A stretch of 64,000 nucleotides of DNA from Platycnemis pennipes (Eukaryota; Arthropoda; Insecta; Odonata; Platycnemididae). Numbering within the stretch: position 1 is the stretch's first letter; each line of letters begins with the position of its first letter. The notes under the pieces are model-generated. The model searched no databases. It saw only the letters and a list, made by a program, of their open reading frames with translations, and was not told the DNA's origin. Location: NCBI GenBank assembly GCA_933228895.1, contig OW121848.1:162208688-162272687 (forward strand), read 5' to 3'. A program made the translations under genes and the position numbers. Below are positions 1 to 10,770 of this stretch, piece after piece.

Positions 1-193
1 GGTAACCCAACTAACAGCACGTTTTTGCATGCGTAGTTTGCTATTTTTATCTTTTTAAATATTGCAGTCTCGGCTTTTATATAAATACTACTCTTTTGAA
101 ATGCATGATATGTAGTGCATGCTTGGAGAGAATTCACCCCCTGCCATACACCTTTATGTTGGCTTGCAGGGTATTATGTAGATGTAGATGTAG
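1..193 (+). mobile_element. LINE family A, 3' UTR tail (5'-truncated copy)
   Basis: This is the 3' untranslated end of a non-LTR retrotransposon that recurs many times in the window, called family A here. It has the shared landmarks in order: AACCCAACTAACAGCA, TTTTTGCATG, a short AT-rich stretch, GCATGATATGTAGTGCATG, CACCCCCTGCCA, GGCTTGCAGGGTATTATG and a terminal (GTAGAT)n microsatellite. No coding sequence is left in the window, so the copy is 5'-truncated or begins to the left of it. The identification rests on alignment by eye to the longer copies at 5.1-5.8, 11.8-12.3, 42.2-43.0 and 49.8-50.5 kb, which carry reverse transcriptase C-terminal sequence upstream of the same tail. Confidence 0.85.
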
Positions 194-504
194 AACTATT
201 TTAATACTTTTATTACATCATTCAAACATCCTTAATTCCACGAGTTATCTTTCTCTGTTAGCCGTCAATTGAAAATTTTAAGAAATTCTCTCAGCATTGC
301 CTTTTATCGAAATTAGCTTTAAAATATGTAGAATTCAATAAATATAAGACTTTTTTATTTTGATGACATTGGGAACGGGAGCGTGGGGTAGTTCCAGACG
401 AATTTTTGTTTTGCTCTGCTATCTAACCGATGCCACTTTTATCGCCTTTTTTCTTTTAAACCTTACTCTGCTATGTGGAATCCATGACTTTTAGAAGAAC
501 ATCT
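194..504. other. AT-rich intergenic DNA
   Basis: I see no coding frame, repeat or RNA gene that can be supported here. Confidence 0.4.
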
Positions 505-1590
505 TTATTCCAATTGCCAAAAAGAAGGTAACGGACACCTGTGGAAATCTAAGGGCCATAAGCCATACGTCACATTCGCCGAAGATATTTACAAGGATCA
601 TCTACACGAGAATAGAACGTAATGGAGTGGAGTTCCTGGATGATGACCGATTCCGATTCAGGGAAATCAAGGGTGCAAGTGAGAAAATACTTGGCCTATA
701 GGCTGCTCATAGAGAGGAGAATGGAGGAATACAAACCGATGTTGATTAGATTTGTGTATTTAGAGAAGGATTCTGACAAAGTGGACTGTGAGTTAATGAT
801 GGAATCCTCTACAACTACCGAAGAATCATTCGCAGTTTGTATAAAAACCATGTAGCTGTGTTTAAATCTGGACCCAGCTGTGAAGAATCACAAATAAATA
901 AAGGAGTGAGACAGGGCTGTGCAGTGTCTCCCATATGCTTCACTGCTAACATCGAGAGGACCATTAATGAAATCAAAGAGAAGTCTTCTGGAGTGAATAT
1001 CTACGGATAAAATTAGCATGCTGCGATTCGCGGATGACATTGCACTGATAGCAGAGACAGAGTCTGAGAGATTCAGAGGGATTTGAATAAGATTCTAATA
1101 ATCATGGAAATAACAATGTCCACATATCAGCTGAATATCAATAAGAAGAGGACTAAGATATTAGTGTGCAGCAGGAGAGAAGAGGCCAAAATCAACGTGA
1201 AACTAGGAAAACAAAAACTTAATTAGGTGAAAGAGTTCTGTTACCTGGGAAGCAGAGTAACCAACGATGGACGAAGCAAGAAAGAAATAGTCAGTAGAGT
1301 AGCTCAGGCAAAGAGGGCATTCCTCCAAAAGAAGAACCTGCTTACATCTGGGAATACAACGTATAAGTAAGGAAACAATTCATCAGTACGTACATACATA
1401 TGAAGCATGTTTCTTTAGGGCAGTGAGACATGGACAGTGACAACAGTGGAGGAGAAGAAAGTGGAAGCATTTCAAATGTGTTACTACAGAAAAGTGATGA
1501 AGATGAAATGGATCGACCAAGTGACGAGGAATTCCTCAGAAGAGTGGGAGATAGGAGAAGTCTGCTGAAAACTCTGTGGGTCTTTTGTGC
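505..1590 (+). pseudogene. Degraded non-LTR reverse transcriptase
   Basis: Three-frame reading gives an ordered but broken reverse transcriptase. It starts near 505 with an IPIPKKK-like block, then shows KGVRQGCAVSPICF at about 900 (the RT motif usually read as GxxQGxxxSP), LRFADDIALIAE at about 1021-1056 (the catalytic FADD box), EFCYLGSRVTNDGRSKKEI at about 1228, QAKRAFLQKKNLLTS, a GSETWT block, and finally EEFLRRVGDRRSLLKTLW before 1585. This order and wording fit arthropod endonuclease-reverse-transcriptase LINEs, a different clade from family A. Several in-frame stops and frame changes make it non-functional. The endonuclease domain is absent, so the copy is 5'-truncated. The clade (RTE-like or I/Jockey-like) cannot be fixed by eye. 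Confidence 0.8.
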
Positions 1591-2214
1591 TTGCTGAGCA
1601 TGAGGGTATCGTTTCTCTTATTCTGTATATTACACTACTAGTTACAAAATTCTCATGAAAATCAAGAACATAATGTTCTTCTTCATTTCCTTGAGTTAGA
1701 GAAGTAATTGTACGATTGAGGTGCTCTCTCTTATCTGAAAGGAGATGTGAGAGGTAGAGAAGGTCTAACTCATGATTGTCTTAATTCTCATTTCCGGGTG
1801 TGAAAATGCAAATAGGTAACTTGACTGAACGGGCTTCATTGGAAACTGAATTTACTGTCCGGAAGTGACCCGATCGTAACTTATTCATTTTCGAACATCA
1901 AGTCAATATAAAAAGTGTAGGAAGTGTTTCTATCCCTACGGAAAAGGCAATGGACAATGTAAAAGTAAACTCCATCAAACTGTAGGTATATCGGTTGTAT
2001 ATTGTATATACCGGTTGGAACTGCAGTTTTCTCGTTTTTTCTTACCTATATTGGCCTAATTATTATTTCACTTTAGCAAAAAGAAATATAGTGATCATAA
2101 AAATTGATTTATATAATGTTGCGTACACGCAACGCTGTGAAAATTCAGGTAAATAATAATCTTCATAGTTCTTTACCCTTATGTTATATCTTTTATTTTT
2201 CACTGTGACTTGTG
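1591..2214. other. AT-rich intergenic DNA
   Basis: No protein-like frame is visible on either strand. The stretch separates the LINE remnant from the piggyBac remnants. Confidence 0.4.
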
Positions 2215-3005
2215 ATGAAATCTATGAAAACGTTGTGTCGAGATAAACATTGCATTTTACACACTTCTAAATTATATGAGATTGGCACACCTGGCATCTT
2301 CGTGAGTTTTCAGTATTACTTTGGATGAATTGCCCTATCCTGTCTTGACGAATACACTGAGGTATATCATTACTCTCTGGGCGTCCCGCATGTGCACACC
2401 GACTTTGATGCTGTGCATCATCAGTCTTTGTATTAGACACTACTTCTTGTTTCAGTAAGATTCTTAAGATTTCAGACCGGTAATCTAACTGAGAAATACT
2501 TTAGCCTGTGACTAGTATGTAAAACCTCCAAAATGTCAAATATGTCAAACAAAAGGTCAAAGCCCCCTTCTGCTTCTTACCTAACTCCCTGGAAGACCTG
2601 AGTTGGCCGTTTCCTGTTCGATTTTCTCTTATTGTCTCCGTCACATAATATCCTTTATCACTTAGGGCTTCTAATTAACAGTAACTGGTGAAGAAATTAT
2701 CAAAATACACTGCATTATTTTCCGGGGAATCACAAACATCCAATAACTTTAGAACAACTCTTTCCCTAGCCCTAAAGAATTATTACTTACTGGTTCGGCC
2801 CCTCCGTATGGCAAAAACTGATAGAGATAACCCTTTGATGATGTCAGGCACCACAGTTTATAACCAATTCTAATCGGTTTCCCTCGGATGAACATTTTAG
2901 CCGACTGCCACCCAAAATACGGTGCCATTTGCTCATCAATGGACGACTTGTCCGAAAATCCTGATACTTTTCGAAAACATCCCGATAAAGAGCCTCGCGT
3001 AGGGA
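2215..3005 (-). pseudogene. piggyBac-type transposase remnant 1
   Basis: Read on the minus strand from about 3000 downwards, this matches piggyBac (DDE_Tnp_1_7) transposases. FSDKSSIDEQMAPYFG contains the first catalytic Asp (in DEQ). AKMFIRGKPIRIGYKLWCL, GYLYQFLPYGGAEP and a frameshifted VYFDNFFTSY follow; the last contains the second catalytic Asp, at about 2690. ALSDKGYYVTETIRENR and a GKKQKGA block come next. A Cys-rich tail (RRCQVCQ then KCVKCNVYL, about 2300-2230) matches the C-terminal zinc-binding motif of the family. The segment that should hold the third Asp is not recognisable between about 2580 and 2400 and is probably deleted. Frameshifts and stops make it dead. It lies head-to-head with a second, diverged piggyBac copy that starts near 3010. 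Confidence 0.8.
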
Positions 3006-3009
3006 GAAA

Positions 3010-4365
3010 CATCTCTAGCCGTGAAGTCTACTTTTATATCGGTATCTTGATTGGTGCAGGGGTAAAAAATACTTATACGGAAGCCAGAAGTCACATGTGG
3101 AAAACGTCATCTTTTCCTTTCTTCAGAGCAACCATGGGTATAAATCGCTTTTCGACGATTAATCAGCTTTTAAGATTTGACAATTCAGACACGCGCTAAG
3201 AACGAGCACGCAAAGTCAAAGCAGCTCCAATTAGGGAATTATGGATCAACAATTAGTTAATCAATTAGTTAATCAACAATTCATCAAGACTTTACCAGCC
3301 ATCTGCAGATCTAACTAATGATGAGCAGCTTTACCCATATCGAGGACGAACAGCATTTACCCAGTATATGCCCAGTAAACCTCGGAAGTATGGAATGAAA
3401 ATACGGTGGTTTTGCGATTCTGAAAATGGATATCCACTTCACGGCATTATATACACAGGAAAGCAAGGAAATATTCACGTAAAAAATTATGGGTAGAGGG
3501 TAGTAAAAGAGCTCGTGGTTATATGTAAAATGTAGTGGTAGAAACATAACCATGGACAACCTTTTTACAGCATTACCTATGGTAAGGCTTCTGCTATCAT
3601 GGAATATAACGATTCTTGGTATTGTTAGATTGAACATACCATATATTCCGAAGGCTATGTCTGCTTCGAGGGATAGGGTAGTGTACTCCACCAGTTTTTG
3701 ATTTAATGAAAACGTAGCAATCTGCTAATGTAACATCAGATAATAAAAATAACAAAGCTGTAAGACTGCTAATAGCGATGCATTATGACACGAAAATATC
3801 AGATAATGAAAATGAAAAACCAGAAATGACGTTAGACTACAGCAAATACAAGGTTGGAATGGATGCAATAGACCATAATCTCGGCCACTACACTAGCCAA
3901 CGCCGCACTTCTAAATGGCCATTTGCGATGTTTTATAATATGCTAGACATTGCTGCCTTTGCAGATTATTTCATATATCACGAAAATAATAAGACGATAC
4001 TAAAAAGAAAGGATCGACGTCCTTTTTTCTTGCGGCATTTGAGCGAGGATTCAGCAAAGCCATTGATTGAAGATCATGCTCAAAATCAACAAGTAATGAG
4101 GAATTTTTCAACAAAAATGCTACTCAAGGTGCCATTGACAGAAGTGTGCAAAATGTTGTGATATCAATTACTTCCACTCCAAGTGATAGGGAAACTGTTT
4201 TTGGAATTTGTGAGGTATGCGTACAATAGCCTAACACATTACGTAGAAAGACACTAAAATCTTGTGGTTCTTGTAATACACCTATTTGCAATGAACATTA
4301 TGTCACAAAAGCATTTTACCCATTGTGTAACATTCAGTGCCTTATTTCCAGTGAATAAAAGTTTT
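3010..4365 (+). pseudogene. piggyBac-type transposase remnant 2
   Basis: Plus-strand piggyBac (DDE_Tnp_1_7) remains appear in order. REVYFYIGILIGAG (3025) and FFRATMGINRFSTINQLLRF (3120-3180) are the N-terminal part of the domain. NDEQLYPYRGR at about 3318 holds catalytic Asp 1, followed by QYMPSKPRKYGMKIRWFCD. RNITMDNLFTA at about 3540 holds Asp 2. KPEMTLDYSKYKVGMDAID at 3808-3870 holds the region of Asp 3 and is followed by RRTSKWPFAMFYNMLD. A Cys/His-rich tail (KSCGSCNTPICNEHY, about 4257-4302) ends the frame. At least two frameshifts and stops near 3199 and 3320, and a probable internal deletion around 3600-3770, inactivate it. It belongs to a different subfamily from remnant 1: its DEQ neighbourhood is LYPYRGR rather than MAPYFGW. 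No TTAA-flanked terminal repeats could be assigned. Confidence 0.85.
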
Positions 4366-4789
4366 GTTTTCTAAACGGTGGACCTTTGAAAGTTATCACT
4401 AAATATACACTGCAAGAATTGTAAGGCAAGAGAAACGAAATAAATTTTATTTTAATTGTTATTTCAAATTTCTTTGACTAAAATGGTTGTTTTATTTATG
4501 TTTGAATAATTTTTAATTGCATATGTTTATAAATAGAGGTTATATTAAAAATTGATAATTTTGAGATAAAAAAATGAAGAGAGTAATTATGAGTACCCGG
4601 CCGTGCCTAAGAAGGTAACTTTTTAAAATAGTTGCCAAACATTTAATTTATACATTTTTTGTACCGTTCTATTCCTTATCACTGCAAAACGATAAAATCA
4701 CGAGTATCCAAACGACCTAAGTAAAGTATGTACAATAACAATGAATTTTTTTTTCGATTTTGGCGTTTTGGATCCCAGGGTATACACAC
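4366..4789. other. AT-rich intergenic DNA
   Basis: Low-complexity AT-rich sequence follows the piggyBac remnant. It may include the 3' end of that element, but no terminal repeat is evident. Confidence 0.35.
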
Positions 4790-5812
4790 AAGGGTTACAT
4801 ATTTTGGAATAAGACTGACACATGATCTTTCCTGCGGTACATAAATGCGTGAAATAATAGATATTGCTAATCGTAAACTGGTGTGGAATCACGATTCCAT
4901 CTTTCGCGTTATCGCAATCTTTATCGTTAACGCTTACCCTTAGAGTAGCGCAAGGTTAATAATGACCATCTATAAAATTCGCTCCACTGATTTTAATAAG
5001 TGATTTGAAGTGTTGTGCGAAAATGAAGAATGGAGATCACGTTACCTCTGACATAAGTTGAATCAAAAAATAACGATTCCGCTAGCGCATGCATTATGAA
5101 GATCGAGTTATAGAGGCCCTGAGCTTAACCAAAAGACTTCTGGGTAATTGTGACGATCACGTACAAGAAATAAGCTACATTTCCATTGTTACACCTCATT
5201 TGGAATACGCTGCCAGTATATGGTATCCATACCAAATAGGCCTTAATTATGAATGTGAGCAGCGAAGATCGGAAAGACTTGTAAAGGGACGGTTTGATAA
5301 ATTTATAGGCGTAACCAGTCTGTTAAATTAATTAAATTTAGAATCAAGGTCAGATCATTAGTTGAAATTTATACTGAATCTCTTAAATAAATTTCAAGCT
5401 AATATTAACACTTATGACGTTAAAAATATTTTCCGTACTCCAACTTATTATGGTAGACTGGACAATGCTCATAAAAGTGCAGAAATTGATTGCCCGAACT
5501 GACAGATTCAAAGTGTCCTTTTTTCCTCGTACTATTAGGGATATGAATAACGGTAAATATATCCAATACGAGTGTAGAAATGGATATCATAGGTAGCTGC
5601 ATGTTGGTTTAAGGAATTTAAGCTAACCCAACTAACAGCATGTTTTTGCATGTTTGCTTTGCTATTTCTATCTTTTTTTAAATAGTGAAGTTTAGAACAG
5701 TATATAAATACTAATCCCTATTTTACGTATGATATGTAGTGCATGTTGGTGAGAATTCACCCCCTGCCACACACCTTTATGGTGGCTTGCAGGGTATTAT
5801 GTAGATGTAGAT
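4790..5812 (+). mobile_element. LINE family A copy: RT C-terminal remnant plus 3' tail
   Basis: The copy starts with a short FGIRLTHDLS block (about 4805-4835), a peptide also found just before the window end and, in reverse, at 42.93 kb. After about 200 bp of unrelated or diverged sequence, 5089-5331 reads HVQEISYISIVTPHLEYAAS and then EQRRSERLVKGRFDKFIGVTS, the post-RT C-terminal region. The segment 5500-5600 gives RTDRFKVSFFPRTIRDMNNG in broken frames. The 3' UTR runs 5600-5812 with the standard landmarks and (GTAGAT)n end. Stops and frame changes show it is dead. The 200-bp interruption at 4880-5085 could be an insertion, because near-matching GATTCC/CGCGTTA words lie at both of its ends. 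Confidence 0.8.
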
Positions 5813-5861
5813 ATCCATACTACCAACACACATTTAACCTTATCTTACAATTTGGATTCGA

Positions 5862-6138
5862 AGAGCTGCAAATATATCCAATAAACATAAATACGAGTGT
5901 ATCAATGGATGGCATATGTAGTTGCATGTTGGTATAAGAACTTTAAACTAACCCAACTGGCATCATGTTTTTGCATGCTTGCTTTGCTATTTTTTGTCCT
6001 TTTAAATTGTTAAGTTTAAAGTAGTAAATAACTAATAATCATTTTTTATGTATGATATGTAATACAGGTTTGGTGTGTATTCATTCTTGTCAAGGAATCT
6101 TCATGGTGGCTTGCAAGGTATTTTGTGATTTGTAGATG
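5862..6138 (+). mobile_element. LINE family A 3' tail, more diverged copy
   Basis: It begins in the last codons of the LINE (a CCAATA...ACGAGTGTATCAATGG stretch) and continues through CAACTGGCATCATG, TTTTTGCATGCTTGCTTTGC, a GTATGATATGTAATACAG box and GTGGCTTGCAAGGTATTTTG to a short GTAGAT end. It is clearly more diverged than the copy directly upstream and lies in the same orientation, so it is a separate insertion. Confidence 0.75.
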
Positions 6139-6312
6139 AAATTTTTGAGGAATGCAAAATATCCGTCCTCTTCCTTGCCCTTCGAGGAGTGGTATAGGCG
6201 ATACGATACGGAGGCGTGGAAATGGAATATCTGGAAGGTGTGAGAGGGAAAGGAGAGTGAATAGGGGCTGATGGGAAAAGAGGGAGGAGAGTAAGAGGAG
6301 ATCCATTCAACA

Positions 6313-6625
6313 GGCGAGAATCACTCATGGTGTTTTCAAGTCTGTTTCCGCACTAATAGGCGCTTCAGACCGGGAGGAAAGGTATAAGGATAGGGATGGA
6401 AGGGATAGAAGGGATAGGGATATGTGGTCTGAAGCTGGGAATATACCCAGAAAGGCGAGAATCATCATGGGTGTTTTCAAGTCTGTTTCCGCTCTAATAG
6501 GCGCTTCAGACCGGGAGGAAAGGCATATGGATAGGTATGGAAGGGATGGGGATAGGATAAGGTCCGAAGCGCGACCCCTCAGATATGTGTCACTCATGTC
6601 GGTGGCGAGAATCAGTTTCGGGGAA
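6313..6625 (+). repeat. Tandem repeat, about 141-bp unit, about 2.2 copies
   Basis: The first unit starts with GGCGAGAATCACTCATGG at 6313 and the second with GGCGAGAATCATCATGGG at 6454. Both contain TCAAGTCTGTTTCCGC, TAATAGGCGCTTCAGACCGG and a GGAT/GGAA-rich end. A third unit begins at about 6602 (GGCGAGAATCAGTTTCGG) and soon diverges. The core also occurs once at 28370-28460, so this is a dispersed sequence that has been tandemly amplified here. No function is recognised. Confidence 0.7.
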
Positions 6626-6699
6626 GACAATGTGAAAGCCGTAAACGACGCAAAGTGGATTGTGTGTAGGAATCATAACGGGGCATAATGGCTCTGGGG

Positions 6700-7180
6700 G
6701 ATGGAGTGGTTGCGGGTGTGTGGGGGGGGGGGGAGGGGAGGGGGGAAGGAAGAGACTAAGATAAAGCAGGATGCTTTAAGGCGCGGTTGTTCCCTGGCGC
6801 CCGACTTCTGCGGCAATCGTTGTCATCGTCTCCGTAACAAATTGCGCCCTCTTTTGTCGGGAGGCCATTTCACGGGAGCGCAAGACGGAAGCTGGGGCGC
6901 TACTATCAATGGAACGAGGTGACGAACGCATTCATCCCCGCGACCAATACGAGGTGGTTAAATGGTTGGCGTGAACACCCCCGCACAAGCAGCGCACCAC
7001 CCCCCGGCTCCTCCCTGCATTCCCACCCCCTCGTCGCCTCCCTCCCCACCACGTTCTCCCTTATCTTCCTTCTTCTTGTGCTGTTCCACCCTCGGAAAAC
7101 TTTTCATTCGCCTCGTCCTAGCGCGAGGGAGCTTGGCGTCCTCATCAATTATGTTTCGACTCCGTAAAATGTCGCTTAAA
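6700..7180. other. GC-rich island with poly-G/poly-C tracts
   Basis: GC-rich sequence in an AT-rich surrounding, containing a long G run near 6721 and a C/T-rich run near 7010-7070. Open frames exist on both strands, but all are low-complexity Pro/Ser/Gly translations typical of GC-rich non-coding DNA. No protein family is recognised. It could be a regulatory or CpG-type island. Confidence 0.4.
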
Positions 7181-7291
7181 ATATGGCAGTGTCGCTTCAA
7201 AAGATCATGTTTTAGGCCCCAACGGCGCACGCTTTAAATTTTACAGTTATTGCTGTTCTTTATAGCTAATATTTATTCTAAACATTTTGAC

Positions 7292-8112
7292 AGCTGGGTC
7301 AATCCATACCAAGTGGTCCAAGTTCGACCATTTTAGAAAAAAATCATTTTTTGAGGGCCGATAGCCTTATGTTCCAATAGCTCAAAACAAGTTTTATTTT
7401 TTTTCTATTTTCCATGGCAACCGAATGGTCCCAATTTTTCCATCTCCGTGCAGAGCTTTTTTAGCATTTTCAAGGTTTGAAATTAACTTCTGTTACTCAG
7501 ATACCGTTGGTTATAGGAAAATGAAATACATTTTCATGCATTACCCATACTTGGAACTACAACTTTGTGTATGTCATAACGTGGAATTATTATTTCAACA
7601 GGACTAATTTTACAGCCAAACTTTGAAGTAAAAAACGCAAGATTTAGTATATTTCGGTTTTTTTTTGGGGAAGAAGGAATTTTCTTCGAACTTTAAAATT
7701 TACTCATAATATACGTTGACGTTATATCTCTATAATAAAATAATTTGAAGTGTCAGAAGCTTGCAAATTTTATTTTTACAGAGCCGACAAATTGTAACTT
7801 TTTAAAATATTGCAATATTCCAAGTCCAATATCTCTGGTGGGAAATTGTTTAAAAATTTGAAAATTACAGAAAATAAAGATCTGTACAAAATATAACTAT
7901 GGTATAAAACTGGACAAGCAGACTTTTCTAGTTACGCAAATACAGGTGTGTAAAAAACGCAAAAATTCAGCATTCGGTTGCCATGGAAAATAGAAAAAAA
8001 ATAAAACTTGTTTTGAGTTATTGAAACATAAGGCTATCGGCCCTAAAAAAATGAATTTTTTCTAAAATGGTCGAGCTACCAACTTGGACCACTTGGTATG
8101 GATTGACCCAGC
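7292..8112. mobile_element. Non-autonomous DNA transposon with about 135-bp terminal inverted repeats
   Basis: The left end runs from CAGCTGGGTCAATCCATACC through AAGTGGTCC, GAGGGCCGATAGCCTTATG, AAAACAAGTTTTATTTTTTT and CCATGGCAACCGAATGG (7292-7428). The right end (about 7973-8112) is its reverse complement with a few mismatches, finishing TGGTATGGATTGACCCAGCT. The 540-bp interior is AT-rich and has no transposase frame, so the element is non-autonomous. Both outer edges have TTTTGA-like words, a possible target duplication that I cannot fix. The superfamily is unknown. Confidence 0.8.
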
Positions 8113-8859
8113 TTTTTTTGAAGTAATGAACTAATTATCCAAATGTTATTTAAATTGAGAAAAGAGTTATTTGTCATGGAGGGCGAGTTTGTTTACACGA
8201 CACTTGAAATATTCAATTAAATGAGACAACAAGATTTGTCGGTAACATAAATCAAATCTCTTTTTACCTTAATCTGGAAGAGAGTTCGAGTTTTTCAGGA
8301 AAGAAAATTCAATAGCTTGGATGCATAATTTTAATGTTTTTTAAACATTTACTTTTGATTTTGAAATTCACTGCTCTCCTTAGAATCTACCAATGATAGA
8401 GTACCCACCACAAATTGACGCCTAAAACTAAAACACATCTTCAAAAGTATCTCCCATCCCCAATGTGAGGAAAAGTAAAGATTTCCTTATAGGTATATTT
8501 TTTCTGAGCTTGAATTTAATTTTCGAACATGGTTCATCTATAAAGTTGTAAATAATTAATGGAAATGCTAATGACATTATACAAGCTGTTGACCACAAAG
8601 ATATGAATTGTTCTTGTGTGGATGATTTCGTGATCACTTCACGAATCGTTACTCATGCTTAAAGGAAATGTTGAACAGGGCATAGTGAAAATCTTTGTGA
8701 CAATCGTTTCTGGAAAAGAAACGATTGTCACGGAATAAAATTTGATTCATAAAGTGTTGCGCAAAACAAATGCAGTAATACATTTTTCTTTTAAAATAAC
8801 TCACTCTCACAATAAACAAACTTTTGAAAGTGCATCATAATATTTTAGCTAGAGAATAT
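8113..8859. other. AT-rich intergenic DNA
   Basis: Apart from the hairpin at 8697-8731, nothing is recognised. The minus-strand frame at 8428-8637 has no protein-like features. Confidence 0.35.
8697..8731. repeat. Perfect short hairpin, about 15-bp arms
   Basis: GTGACAATCGTTTCT is followed after four bases by its exact reverse complement. No poly-T follows on either side and no gene is nearby, so a terminator or RNA-gene role is unsupported. Confidence 0.7.
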
Positions 8860-9600
8860 GAGGGCGTTTATTCGGAAACGAACTCGTAGTGTCATTCACA
8901 ACATAGGTATTTTATATGCTAAATCGTTAAATTAAAACAAAAAAATGAAAATTGGTAAAAAACTTAAACGTTCTAACTAGAGCCATTCACTGGTAACTTA
9001 AAAATTGAAATGCGCAGAAGGTGATACCCACCGAACAAACTGTACTAAAGACTTCCTCAAGACGTCATTCAACTCCCCTCCTTGACTATTTTGGCTAGAG
9101 AACTGGAGGGAAATTGGGGGGGGGGGAGGGGAGGCCAGCGCACAAAGCTCGTGCGCATCCTGTAAACAACCCGAAATAACTGAACAACGAAATTCACCAA
9201 GCACTTTCCCATAACATTTTGGCGTTTTTAAGTGTACTGCAGTTTATATACTATTTCACAAATTACGATGCAGGCAAATGTGCAATGCTTTTCGAAACAC
9301 CCCGCATGGTGTCTAACAACCACCTCCGTTGGCAGAATCAGCTGTGTGTCCCCGATTGCATTAAGGAGCAGTCTCTCAATTGTGATTGGACGAGGGGATG
9401 AATTACGAATCTTTCGCACGCCCAATCAAACGAAAGGGTTTAAAACATAAGTTTTTTTGTCTCTTATAGCTCGAAACATACGTGACTGATCAAAGAACGG
9501 AAAAATAGGCACTTGTATTTTTATTTTACAAATTTCATCGAATTTGGCAATTAAAAAATATGGTAAACTCGTGAATTTTACTCATTTAAGAGGAAGTTTA
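8860..9600 (+). repeat. Unnamed dispersed repeat, copy 1
   Basis: This segment aligns by eye, in the same orientation and order, with 20484-21030. Shared blocks are GGGCGTTTATTCGGAA / GGAGCGTTTAGTCGGAA, CCATTCACT plus AAAAATT, AGAAGGTGATACCCACC / AAAAGGTGACGTCCAC, TCAGCTGTGT followed by a C-run and ATTGCATTAAG / ATTGCGATAAG, a TTATAGCTCGA / TTATAACTCGA block, TGATCAAAGAACGGAAAAAT / GGATCAAAAAACGAAAAAAT, and GGCAAT...ATATGGTAAA / GGCAAT...ACATGGTAAA. No coding potential, tRNA promoter box or clear terminal repeat is visible. Confidence 0.65.
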
Positions 9601-9782
9601 AGATCTGAAAAATGTATCATTCTCCCCCGTTCGAATACTTTTTAAGATATTTCCATTTTAATATCCACATGGTCATTTTGGCCCAGGGCATATTGTGTCA
9701 GGCTACATAGCATATTACTACAATATTTCACGTCGTCAGGTTAGCGATCACTGTCTGGAGGATAAGTAATCTTCCATCAAGC

Positions 9783-10017
9783 AACGGATAACATTGGTAG
9801 CTGCATGTTGGTGTAAGGACTTAAAGCTAGCCCAACTAACAGCATGTTTTTGCATGTTTGCTTTGCTATTTTTATCTTTTTTTAATAGCGTAGTTTTGAA
9901 CAGTACCTATACTAGGTCTAATCCTTTTTTATGCATGATATGTAGTGCATGTTTGGTGAGAGTTCACCCACTGCCACACACCTTCAAGGTGGCTTGCAGG
10001 GTATTATGTAGATGTAT
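9783..10017 (+). mobile_element. LINE family A 3' tail
   Basis: Starts at the end of the LINE coding region (GGATAACATTGGTAGCTGCATG) and carries the full 3' UTR, including CCCAACTAACAGCATG, the CATGATATGTAGTGCATG box, CCACTGCCACACACC and GTGGCTTGCAGGGTATTATG, ending GTAGATGTA. 5'-truncated. Confidence 0.85.
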
Positions 10018-10329
10018 TCTTATTTTTGATCAGTATTTGACGCCATGACTGTTACAAATAAGTTTAAATTAGACCATAAATGAATAAAGTTGAGCTAGCT
10101 GATATTGAAACTCTCTCAGGTCCCCCTTCCTATCGTTGATTTTGAAGTTTTAGCAGTGTACACCCAACCATAGAGGGATACTTTTCCAGGTTGTTGGGCT
10201 GGGAGAACAGAGTTTGCGCAAGATCAATGAACTAAGTGAATAAAGATAAATTAAAATTAGTTAAATAATTTCAGTAAATTTTCAACATTAATGGGAAAAT
10301 ACCGCTATCCGTCAGGGGATGAAACTCAC

Positions 10330-10472
10330 GTTTTGTCCAAGCTTCATTCTATCGGCCTTTTGATTTCGTTGCACAATTGGCTTGAACTGGTCACCGTTGG
10401 TTTGCGCTAATGAATGTTTCTGACGTTCTTCATACGGAGACATGGGTAGAAATGATTCCGCTGGCTCTACTC
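10330..10472 (-). CDS. Candidate host exon, 143 bp, function unknown
   Basis: On the minus strand a T-rich tract ending TGTTCCGTTTAG immediately precedes an open segment, which ends at AAAAC followed by GTGAGT, a good donor. Acceptor and donor therefore bracket 143 bp: two bases completing a split codon, then 47 codons without a stop. The translation includes SFLPMSPYEERQKHSLAQ and then NQKADRMKLGQN, hydrophilic and of normal complexity. This looks like an internal exon (phase 1 in, phase 0 out) rather than transposon debris. I do not recognise the protein. It sits just left of a minus-strand LINE tail. A second possible exon on the same strand is at 25.6 kb, but the phases show the two cannot be directly joined. 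Chance occurrence remains possible because only splice motifs and openness support it. Confidence 0.4.
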
Positions 10473-10614
10473 CTAAACGGAACACAAAAAAAAAGAAACG
10501 CGGTATACGCCTCACGACCCCTGGTGGAAAAAACAACACTTTAAATTGGTGGCGAGTCGAACCGGCATAAAGAAATGAACAAATGGAATATCTTGCGGTA
10601 GTTGGCGTCGTCTT

Positions 10615-10770
10615 TGTATCTACATAACACCCTGCAGTATCCTGCAGCAATATCTACATAATACCGTGAAGGTGTGTGGCAGGAGGTGAACTCTCACCAA
10701 AAATGCACTACATATCATGCATAAAAAATGATTAGTATTTATATACTGTTCTAAACTGCACTATATTGCA
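10615..10770 (-). mobile_element. LINE family A 3' tail, minus strand
   Basis: Reads ATCTACATAATACC, AGGTGTGTGGCAGGAGGTGA, ACTCTCACC, ATGCACTACATATCATGC and AAATGATTAGTATTTATA, the reverse complement of the family A 3' end, and stops inside the UTR. A short partial duplicate of the terminus (ATCTACATAACACCCTGCAG) lies directly to the left at 10617. Confidence 0.8.
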
